DNA of 6,312 nucleotides, taken from NCBI GenBank assembly GCA_949128015.1, contig CASBRC010000092.1, forward strand, positions 1-6,312, in the 5' to 3' direction. Made by a program: the position numbers and the translations under genes. This document shows, piece by piece, positions 1 to 3,394 of this stretch (position 1 is its first letter; each line of letters opens with the position of its first letter). Source of the stretch: Synechococcales cyanobacterium PMM_0003. Its GTDB lineage: Bacteria; Cyanobacteriota; Cyanobacteriia; Pseudanabaenales; Pseudanabaenaceae. The notes under the pieces are model-generated. The model worked only from the letters and a program-made list of their open reading frames with translations, had not been told where the DNA came from and searched no databases.

Positions 1-119
1 ACCATCAAACTCACCAAAAAGGGCCCCGTCCGAGTGTGTTCGCTTCCCGAAAATTGGGAGGAATTAGTCACCTATGCCTCTGTCAGACTGTCAAAAAAAG
101 TCTCATCTCTAAAAGAGGC
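1..119. repeat. Terminal redundancy, left copy (circular contig overlap)
   Basis: Bases 1-119 are identical to 6194-6312, and rep stays in frame when the ends are joined. An exact overlap at contig ends is the usual mark of a circular molecule closed by a de Bruijn graph assembler; 119 is one of the default k-mer lengths of MEGAHIT. It should be counted once, giving a circle of about 6193 bp. It is not a biological terminal repeat as far as can be seen. Confidence 0.93.
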
Positions 120-402
120 TGAGATGCTTGCTAGTAAAGGATTAGAGTTTGTCACAGATGGCACCATAATTGATATCAAAAAGGCGGCATCTGTGACACC
201 GGAACGAACAGCAGGAACGACGGAATCGCAGCCGGAACCCATAGGCAAGATGGGATGGATTAACCGGTGGGGTAAATGGGTACGGGCATCCTTCCTAGAA
301 GTCGCTGGCACCCAATATCGAATGTTAATCGGGGAATTGGAGAACCTAACGGATACGCTGGCATGGCCCGACAAAATCCGATGGGATGTTGCAATAATCT
401 AA
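1..402 (+). CDS. Replication initiator, C-terminal 133 residues (continuation of the gene starting at 3395)
   Basis: The frame at base 1 continues the rep frame that reaches 6193, so this is residues 934-1066 and not an independent gene. A GTG at 34 could be mistaken for a start, but the same bases at 6227 lie deep inside the open rep frame. The segment has no catalytic motif. It contains an acidic/basic helical stretch (RLSKKVSSLKEAEMLASKG), a Thr/Ser/Pro/Glu-rich linker (ASVTPERTAGTTESQPEP) and a Trp-rich end (MGWINRWGKWVRASF). Short basic-aromatic motifs like this can contact DNA or protein partners, but that is inference. The stop is TAA at 400-402. No T-tailed terminator follows; the next elements are the 14-bp inverted repeats from 423. 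Confidence 0.9.
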   Translation, partial: TIKLTKKGPVRVCSLPENWEELVTYASVRLSKKVSSLKEAEMLASKGLEFVTDGTIIDIKKAASVTPERTAGTTESQPEPIGKMGWINRWGKWVRASFLEVAGTQYRMLIGELENLTDTLAWPDKIRWDVAII

Positions 403-422
403 TTAAGAATCCTTGAACTCCG

Positions 423-487
423 GTGATACAGAATCAACGGGGGGATTTGATTCTGTATCAGGTTCCAGTGATACAGAATCAACGGGG
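423..487. repeat. Three-arm 14-bp inverted/direct repeat behind rep
   Basis: The motif TGATACAGAATCAA occurs at 424-437 and 469-482 in direct orientation and at 447-460 as its exact reverse complement. The two direct copies are embedded in an identical 20-base segment, GTGATACAGAATCAACGGGG (423-442 and 468-487). The middle arm can pair perfectly with either neighbour (spacers of 9 and 8 bases). Each copy also has internal dyad symmetry, TGAT-acaga-ATCA, as expected of a site bound by a dimeric protein. A diverged inverted copy lies at 3062-3075 in the rep leader. Possible roles are Rep or repressor binding sites near the origin, or an RNA structure at the rep 3' end. No T-tract follows, so it is not a classical terminator. 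Confidence 0.85.
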
Positions 488-510
488 CGGGAATAAGCTT
501 TCCCTCATCG

Positions 511-653
511 GTAACTTATAGGTAACTTTTTGGGTAACTTATGGGTAATTTTATATGTAACTTTTGGGTAACTTATGGGTAATTTTATATGTAACTTTTG
601 GGTAACTCTATAGGTAATTTTATATGTAACTTTTGGGTAACTTATAGTAATTT
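511..653 (+). repeat. Helically phased GTAA iteron array, candidate origin or centromere
   Basis: GTAA followed by CTT or TTT (GTAACTC once) starts at 511, 522, 534, 545, 557, 568, 579, 591, 602, 614, 626, 637 and 647: thirteen copies spaced 10-12 bases (mean about 11.3), so nearly all sit on one face of the helix. Over this sit three higher-order units of 34, 34 and 35 bases (532-565, 566-599, 600-634); the first two are identical and the third has a small change after its first GTAACT. The strand is T/G/A-rich and almost lacks C, which favours unwinding. Iterons of this kind are known as initiator binding sites in plasmid origins, and 11-bp-spaced repeats also form centromeres such as parC of plasmid R1. 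No coding frame is apparent here. Whether it is ori or a par site is inference. Confidence 0.85.
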
Positions 654-683
654 ACTCGATAGTTCCTAGAATCCTGGCTACCG

Positions 684-875
684 ATGGCTAAAACTACTGG
701 CAATTCGTTATCACAATTGGTCTGGCTAAAAATACCGATGGCGTCCGTCTCCACACAAGAAATTCTGAACCATTGACAGAACGCCCAGAACCTGCAATCT
801 TTGAATCAAGGAAGATTGATGCGCGGTAGCCAAGCTTTGACCAGCTCGACTAACCACGACTTCCCCAAAAGTTGA
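684..875 (+). pseudogene. Possible small reading frame with an internal TGA
   Basis: From ATG 684 a frame encodes 30 residues (starting MAKTTGNSLSQLVWLKIP), stops at TGA 774-776, then stays open in the same frame for another 32 codons (starting QNAQNLQSLNQGRLM) to TGA 873-875. The amino acid mix on both sides looks protein-like, and reading the first TGA as a Trp codon would give a smooth 63-residue polypeptide. There is no Shine-Dalgarno sequence in front of ATG 684, and the stretch is short enough to be open by chance. It may be a gene broken by a nonsense change, a 30-residue leader peptide, or nothing. I do not recognise the product. Confidence 0.22.
773..800 (+). promoter_or_regulatory. 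Candidate sigma70-type promoter for the four-gene operon
   Basis: TTGACA (773-778) is a perfect -35 hexamer. Sixteen bases later CAATCT (795-800) is a poor -10 match. The position, about 100 bases before the first operon gene, is sensible, but the weak -10 keeps this tentative. Confidence 0.3.
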
Positions 876-901
876 ATCGGAACGTTTGGAGCACAAATAT
901 T

Positions 902-1234
902 ATGACAGAGAAACCGACCGCAAAGGACGGGCGATCGTATTTCCTTAAGGAAAGCGGAAAACTTGGTGCGCTCAAATTGCGGGCGGAAAACTTAGGGCTA
1001 GCTCCCTACGCAAGTTTGTATGGCGATAAACGCAAGCGCGAGACGTGGGAAAAATTGCTAGAGCACGAGCCGGACTTGCAACCGCTGCAACCGCGTCAAC
1101 CTGAAAAATCAAATATCAACTGGAAATTAGCGATCGCTCTATTTGTTGGGGCGATGGCTTTACTTTGGCTAACAAAACCCTTGTACAGCAAGGTTTTGCC
1201 GATTCAAATCACAATTCAACTAGGAAGAAAATAA
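902..1234 (+). CDS. Single-pass membrane protein of unknown function, first gene of the operon
   Basis: 110 residues. I do not recognise a family. Residues 1-70 are hydrophilic and rich in Lys/Arg/Glu (GDKRKRETWEKLLEHEP at about 41-57), followed by a short Pro/Gln-rich linker (PLQPRQPEK). One strong transmembrane helix covers about 75-94 (starting WKLAIALFVGAMALLWL), leaving a short C-terminal tail. There is no N-terminal signal peptide, so the basic domain probably faces the cytoplasm with the C-terminus outside or in the lumen. The start ATG 902 is chosen over an in-frame TTG at 872 because GGAG (888-891) is correctly placed before it. The TAA stop overlaps the ATG of the next gene (TAATG), indicating translational coupling. 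A basic cytoplasmic domain on a membrane anchor would suit tethering of DNA or of the next protein; this is inference. A HIP1 octamer (1130-1137) lies inside the gene, in the codons for the start of the helix. Confidence 0.75.
   Translation: MTEKPTAKDGRSYFLKESGKLGALKLRAENLGLAPYASLYGDKRKRETWEKLLEHEPDLQPLQPRQPEKSNINWKLAIALFVGAMALLWLTKPLYSKVLPIQITIQLGRK
1130..1137. repeat. HIP1 octamer (also at 2159-2166 and 6044-6051)
   Basis: GCGATCGC is the highly iterated palindrome of many cyanobacterial chromosomes and plasmids. Three full copies and about thirteen further CGATCG cores occur, all within coding sequence; I found none in 403-900 or 2552-3394. This supports a cyanobacterial host and marks the non-coding blocks as different in character. 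Confidence 0.85.
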
Positions 1235-1749
1235 TGGGATTAATGACTACTTTGTTTGGCGGCACCAATCAAGGAAACAGCCAGATATCAGCATCAGCCA
1301 GCGACGGCAGCCACGCGATCGACAAATCAAAGGTACTCGCAGCAACCGCGCCCGGTGTCATCACTCCGATGAATCCCGGTGATTTTGGAAGTATTCGCAG
1401 CGTCCCCGTAGTTCCCGGCCCGCGTTACTTTGACCGCGAAGAAGCCGACAGAATCAAGGAACTAGCCAAGGAAAAGACGGACGGCGCGCGCCAAAGCAAA
1501 CGAGCTTACAACGCACTGGGCAAAATTGAAGAAGCCGACGCGACGGTTCATAAAGCACACCGAAAATATGAAGGAGTAGTCGCGGACAACGAACTGGGCA
1601 AAAAGAAAGCCGATGGCCGACTTGCGAAACACTTGCACACACTCCGACCGGGTTACGCACGGCTAGGGATGGGAATTGAGCAAGCCGAACAAAAAGCTGA
1701 TGCACGGATTAGTGAAATCAGATCGAGATTAACCGAGGCTGTGAGATGA
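1234..1749 (+). CDS. Charged, helical soluble protein of unknown function
   Basis: 171 residues; family not recognised. The N-terminal 65 or so residues are low in charge and rich in Gly, Ser, Ala and Pro (for example SVPVVPGPRYF at 56-66), probably flexible. From about 67 to the end the chain is dense in Lys, Glu, Arg, Asp and Ala (EEADRIKELAKEK; IEQAEQKADARISEIRSRL), with a pattern fitting long amphipathic helices or a coiled coil. No membrane segment or catalytic motif is visible. ATG 1234 is preferred over an upstream in-frame TTG (1165) because AGGAAG (1222-1227) sits six bases before it and the ATG overlaps the previous stop. The TGA stop overlaps the next ATG (ATGA). Lying between genes for membrane proteins, it may be the cytoplasmic partner of a membrane complex; that is inference. 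Confidence 0.75.
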   Translation: MGLMTTLFGGTNQGNSQISASASDGSHAIDKSKVLAATAPGVITPMNPGDFGSIRSVPVVPGPRYFDREEADRIKELAKEKTDGARQSKRAYNALGKIEEADATVHKAHRKYEGVVADNELGKKKADGRLAKHLHTLRPGYARLGMGIEQAEQKADARISEIRSRLTEAVR

Positions 1750-2015
1750 CAAAGGCAACCGCGACGCTCAACACTTTTGTGATGGTTGCGGTTGCCAGCA
1801 GCTTTTTTTGCTGGCTGGCAACCTTGCACCCTACAGCGCTGCATTTTATCCGGGCGGTTTACGCTCTAACTTTGTGCTTGTGGGCTTTGGGGTGGATTTT
1901 GGATGATGCACTCATTGCCAAATTCAAAATAGATGTGCTTCAATACCGCGCTGTGTTAGTTGGTTCCGGCGTGGGGATTGCGATCGGTTTGGGGGTGATT
2001 TTATGTCGCTCCTAA
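1746..2015 (+). CDS. Small multi-pass membrane protein of unknown function
   Basis: 89 residues, strongly hydrophobic. Probable transmembrane helices are at about 9-29 (starting NTFVMVAVASSFFCW), 33-53 (through RAVYALTLCLWALGW) and 67-87 (containing VLVGSGVGIAIGLGVIL), the last Gly-rich. The short loop DDALIAKFKID (53-63) is the only charged part. ATG 1746 overlaps the previous stop and has GAGG at 1735-1738. The 3' end overlaps the next gene by 13 bases, so it is translated as part of the operon. Size and topology resemble many unrelated small membrane proteins (holin-like, transfer-apparatus or accessory subunits), so no function is assigned. Near its 5' end the mRNA can form a strong hairpin with a seven-base U loop (1790-1823). 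Confidence 0.75.
   Translation: MTKATATLNTFVMVAVASSFFCWLATLHPTALHFIRAVYALTLCLWALGWILDDALIAKFKIDVLQYRAVLVGSGVGIAIGLGVILCRS
1790..1823 (+). other. Intragenic hairpin with T7 loop
   Basis: GGTTGCCAGCAGC (1790-1802) pairs with GCTGGCTGGCAACC (1810-1823) with one bulged base, giving 13 base pairs closed by a loop of seven T. It lies 44 bases after the start of the small membrane protein gene. It could slow translation or adjust operon stoichiometry, or may simply result from the codons used for SSFFCWLA. Confidence 0.6.
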
Positions 2016-2551
2016 AACTCAGTGCGCTGACAATTTCCGGCATCACCCTATGGCTAGCACCGCCGGCTATCCTATCACGCAAAATCCCGATGCACAACTT
2101 AGTGCAAGGTATCGCGCTAGTTTCTGCTTTTGCCTGCTGCTTTGAAGCGCGACGGACTGCGATCGCACTTGGCAAGGCAGAGGAATTTGAGGCAATGGAA
2201 CAACGGGCGATTACCGGAGATGCTGAGGATGAACTAGCAACATCGGTTTACGTAGCCGAACAGAAACGCCGCCAAGAAGCCGAACAAATCTTGAACCCCG
2301 CGCCGAACCCCAACGATATGGTTCTTTTGCTGGAGCGCGCTCTAGCTCTGAGTTCTAGCGAGTCAGAACCTGAGATTTCCGAACCTGAATTGACTTCTGA
2401 AGAGCAAGAACTAGCAGAGAAAATCATGAACCTTAAGGTTCGAGGTTACGGCAAGGTCAAGATAATTCTTGAGCTTTGGGGTGCTAGCAAAGGTGGCGGT
2501 GCAAAATACAAAGCTGCTGAGGCTGAATATCGCCGGTTAGTTGGGGAGTGA
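2003..2551 (+). CDS. Membrane protein with acidic linker and small C-terminal domain, unknown function
   Basis: 182 residues, fourth gene of the operon. Two probable membrane helices lie at about 5-22 (LKLSALTISGITLWLAP) and 33-48. Then comes a charged helical region (about 50-95, with EAMEQRAI and AEQKRRQEAEQ), an acidic Ser/Glu/Pro linker (about 118-137, SSSESEPEISEPELTSEEQE), and a compact C-terminal segment (about 138-182) containing KVRGYGKVKIILELWGASKGGG and ending in EYRRLVGE. I am inclined to see the last part as a small helix-turn-helix-like module, since a Gly-Tyr-Gly turn, an ILELWG helix and a second basic helix follow one another; this is a guess from pattern. The start ATG is well supported by GGGGGTGA just upstream (1991-1998). 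It overlaps the preceding gene by 13 bases. The membrane N-terminus and basic C-terminus could link the membrane to nucleic acid or to the charged protein of the same operon. Confidence 0.78.
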   Translation: MSLLKLSALTISGITLWLAPPAILSRKIPMHNLVQGIALVSAFACCFEARRTAIALGKAEEFEAMEQRAITGDAEDELATSVYVAEQKRRQEAEQILNPAPNPNDMVLLLERALALSSSESEPEISEPELTSEEQELAEKIMNLKVRGYGKVKIILELWGASKGGGAKYKAAEAEYRRLVGE

Positions 2552-2775
2552 ACCGTATTCAGGTTGCAATGGTTTTGACCGTGACGGAAACGTCACGGAA
2601 GGTTGCAACCTTCCGCGTTTGTAATCGCGATTACAACACAGCGGTGGTGGGAGTTCCAGAGTGTATGTGCTACGGATCAACCCTGGGGTTGCGCATGATA
2701 ACCAGGATGCTATTAAAATTCAACATAATTCTCAAGGTGATTCGTGAAGAGTCAGGCTCGCGGCACAAAAATTAG
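2548..2775 (+). CDS. Doubtful ORF over the palindrome cluster
   Basis: 75 codons from GTG 2548, whose last two bases form part of the previous stop (GTGA), or 68 codons from ATG 2569. The product (SRKVATFRVCNRDYNTAVVG in its middle) has no membrane segment or motif I recognise. Bases 2579-2636 within it are almost wholly palindromic, which suggests the frame is open because of a repeat element and not through selection on protein. For it: overlap coupling with the operon and an open frame reaching into the next gene. Against it: no good ribosome binding site and the palindromes. Confidence 0.25.
   Translation: MNRIQVAMVLTVTETSRKVATFRVCNRDYNTAVVGVPECMCYGSTLGLRMITRMLLKFNIILKVIREESGSRHKN
2579..2636. 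repeat. Cluster of three adjoining perfect inverted repeats
   Basis: Element 1: CCGTGACG (2579-2586), GAAA, CGTCACGG (2591-2598), which as RNA is an 8-bp stem closed by a GNRA tetraloop. Element 2: 2596-2615 is a perfect 20-bp palindrome centred on GGTTGCAACC; it shares three bases with element 1. Element 3: 2619-2636 is a perfect 18-bp palindrome, TTGTAATC-GCGATTACAA. A weaker fourth dyad, CAACCC-tg-GGGTTG, lies at 2678-2691. Such density is typical of REP-like or small dispersed palindromic elements, or of protein-binding or structured-RNA sites. No T-tract follows, so they are not simple terminators. Confidence 0.9.
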
Positions 2776-2938
2776 AATTGTCGGAAGTAAGGCAGAAATC
2801 CTTGGTAATCTAGCCCGATTGGCCTCTCTGGGCTTTGTTTGGCGCTCCAATGGGTATTTTTACCCCCGTATTGATGAATCGGGGCGATACTCTTTTTATG
2901 TAGAAAGTTTTGAGTATAAAGGCTTAGCGGAAGAGTAA
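2744..2938 (+). CDS. Small alpha/beta protein, possibly DUF3970-like
   Basis: 64 residues from GTG 2744, which is preceded by AAGGTGA (2734-2740), a strong match to the anti-Shine-Dalgarno sequence though close to the start. Predicted order: strand KIRIVG (9-14), helix SKAEILGNLARLASLG (15-30), strand around FVWRSNGYFYPR (31-42), turn DESGR, strand YSFYVESFEYK (49-59). The beta-alpha-beta-beta layout with an aromatic YFYPR element recalls DUF3970-type small proteins of unknown function; this is from memory of the family pattern and tentative. It ends 12 bases before a strong terminator stem, as expected for the last gene of the transcription unit. No catalytic residues are evident. Confidence 0.6.
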   Translation: MKSQARGTKIRIVGSKAEILGNLARLASLGFVWRSNGYFYPRIDESGRYSFYVESFEYKGLAEE

Positions 2939-2950
2939 AGATTTGTAACA

Positions 2951-2986
2951 AAACGGTTGGTCTTTTGAACAAAAGAGCAACCGTTT
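2951..2986 (+). terminator. Stem-loop terminator at the operon end
   Basis: AAACGGTTG (2951-2959) pairs with CAACCGTTT (2978-2986), and TCTTTT (2961-2966) with AAAAGA (2971-2976); a G-G mismatch separates the two stems and the loop is GAAC. Fifteen base pairs follow the stop at 2938. The T-tract after the stem is short (TTTCTTCC), so release may be partial; on the other strand the stem is followed by TTTTGTT, so it may act in both directions. Confidence 0.75.
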
Positions 2987-3061
2987 CTTCCCTAATGTGT
3001 CTAATAGAAGCAATATTTAAATTATCATGCGTATCAAAATGCTTTTTTAATCAAGCTTCAA

Positions 3062-3075
3062 ATCATTCTGTATCA
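3062..3075 (-). repeat. Diverged fourth copy of the 14-bp motif
   Basis: On the minus strand this reads TGATACAGAATGAT, matching 12 of 14 positions of the motif found three times at 424-482. It lies about 320 bases before the rep start, so copies of the motif stand on both sides of the rep gene. Confidence 0.5.
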
Positions 3076-3203
3076 GTGGTAGAAATTACATCTCAAGCTT
3101 CTATCCGGTAGAGGTTTCGCGTTTTTGTGTCGAAGTTTTTGTTTTTTGGAATGGCATTTTTAGCTGTTCCGAAGAAACTTTATAGTTCCTAACATTAGTT
3201 GTT

Positions 3204-3228
3204 TTTGGGTGGTTTCAATTCGCCCAAA
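3204..3228 (+). promoter_or_regulatory. Leader hairpin I
   Basis: TTTGGGTG (3204-3211) pairs with CGCCCAAA (3221-3228), including one G-U pair, with a 9-base loop GTTTCAATT. Together with the last stem bases the loop presents TGGTTTCAAT, which recurs just before the rep start (3380-3389). Confidence 0.6.
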
Positions 3229-3244
3229 CAAGTTTGTAAAAAGA

Positions 3245-3274
3245 TTGCGTTCACCTTGGGACTCATGATATTAT
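3245..3274 (+). promoter_or_regulatory. Candidate rep promoter
   Basis: TTGCGT (3245-3250), 18 bases, TATTAT (3269-3274). Both hexamers match the sigma70 consensus at four or five positions. It would start transcription roughly 110 bases before the rep ATG, inside or just ahead of hairpins II and III. Confidence 0.3.
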
Positions 3275-3290
3275 TCACGTAGTGCCAAGG
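3254..3290 (+). promoter_or_regulatory. Leader inverted repeat II
   Basis: CCTTGGGACT (3254-3263) and AGTGCCAAGG (3281-3290) are complementary at nine of ten positions, around a 17-base centre that contains the candidate -10 box. As DNA it could be an operator covering the promoter; as RNA, a stem-loop. GTGCCAAGGCAC (3282-3293) is also a small dyad of its own. Confidence 0.55.
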
Positions 3291-3368
3291 CACAAAAAAA
3301 ACAGGCTGAAACCAAAATCAGAAGTCCGCGTTGTAAACTGGCTTTTGATTTGGTTGGTGCCTGTTTGA
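3282..3368 (+). CDS. Possible leader peptide ORF before rep
   Basis: GTG 3282 opens a 28-codon frame (starting MPRHKKNRLKPKSEV, ending NWLLIWLVPV) that stops at TGA 3366-3368, exactly at the end of hairpin III and 26 bases before the rep ATG. Its basic head and hydrophobic tail are peptide-like, but no ribosome binding site precedes it. If translated, ribosomes would open hairpin III. It contains A_AAA_AAC (3296-3302), a classic -1 slippery heptamer, and the -1 frame is open into rep. Doubtful. Confidence 0.15.
   Translation: MPRHKKNRLKPKSEVRVVNWLLIWLVPV
3299..3366 (+). promoter_or_regulatory. Leader hairpin III, long imperfect stem before the rep start
   Basis: AAACAGGC (3299-3306) pairs with GCCTGTTT (3359-3366). 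Inside that, AACCAAA (3310-3316) pairs with TTTGGTT (3349-3355), and TCAGAAG (3318-3324) with CTTTTGA (3342-3348) including one G-U pair. A 3x3 internal loop and one bulge interrupt about 22 base pairs. It ends 28 bases before the rep ATG, which itself lacks a Shine-Dalgarno sequence. A role in controlling Rep synthesis is likely but inferred. Confidence 0.65.
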
Positions 3369-3394
3369 ATCAAATAAACTGGTTTCAATCTATC

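Larger units (their letters stand above)
654..901. other. Intergenic stretch between the iteron array and the four-gene operon
   Basis: This non-coding or weakly coding stretch contains short direct repeats: TACCGATGGC at 679-688 and 733-742, and TGGCTAAAA at 685-693 and 723-731. A perfect -35-like TTGACA lies at 773-778, and the GGAG ribosome binding site of the first operon gene at 888-891. A possible decayed reading frame (684-875) crosses it and is listed separately. I see no RNA gene. Confidence 0.6.
2987..3394 (+). promoter_or_regulatory. Long structured rep leader / intergenic region
   Basis: About 400 bases without a convincing gene. T-rich runs are concentrated at 3120-3210. Contents: a repeated TCAAGCTTC (3051-3059 and 3093-3101), a diverged 14-bp motif (3062-3075), hairpins at 3204-3228, 3254-3290 and 3299-3366, and a candidate promoter at 3245-3274. 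In cyanobacterial plasmids with this Rep family (pSYSA) the rep leader is reported to control copy number together with an antisense RNA. The same kind of control is plausible here, but no antisense promoter is obvious by eye. Confidence 0.6.

Noticed and set aside
34..402. Apparent independent 122-residue gene starting at GTG 34
   Set aside because: The same bases at 6227 onward are inside the open rep frame; it is only the C-terminus of rep cut by linearisation of the circle.
511..653. CRISPR array
   Set aside because: The repeats are 4-8 bases with 11-base period and no unique spacers, and no cas genes are present.
1173..1198. Hairpin CAAAACC(C)TTG / CAAGGTTTTG near the end of the first operon gene
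   Set aside because: Ten pairs with a bulge inside coding sequence and no T-tract; not convincing as a terminator or regulator.
1454..1844. Minus-strand frames opposite the operon
   Set aside because: They are Cys/Arg/Pro-rich shadow products lying against tightly coupled plus-strand genes.
2772..2972. Minus-strand 66-codon frame
   Set aside because: It starts inside the terminator stem and mirrors the better-supported plus-strand small gene.
3051..3101. TCAAGCTTC repeated at 3051 and 3093
   Set aside because: Only nine bases, two copies, no regular spacing or symmetry beyond AAGCTT; too weak to call a site.
659..3191. Shared 10-mer ATAGTTCCTA at 659-668 and 3182-3191
   Set aside because: A single 10-base identity in AT-rich non-coding DNA, without extension; could be chance.
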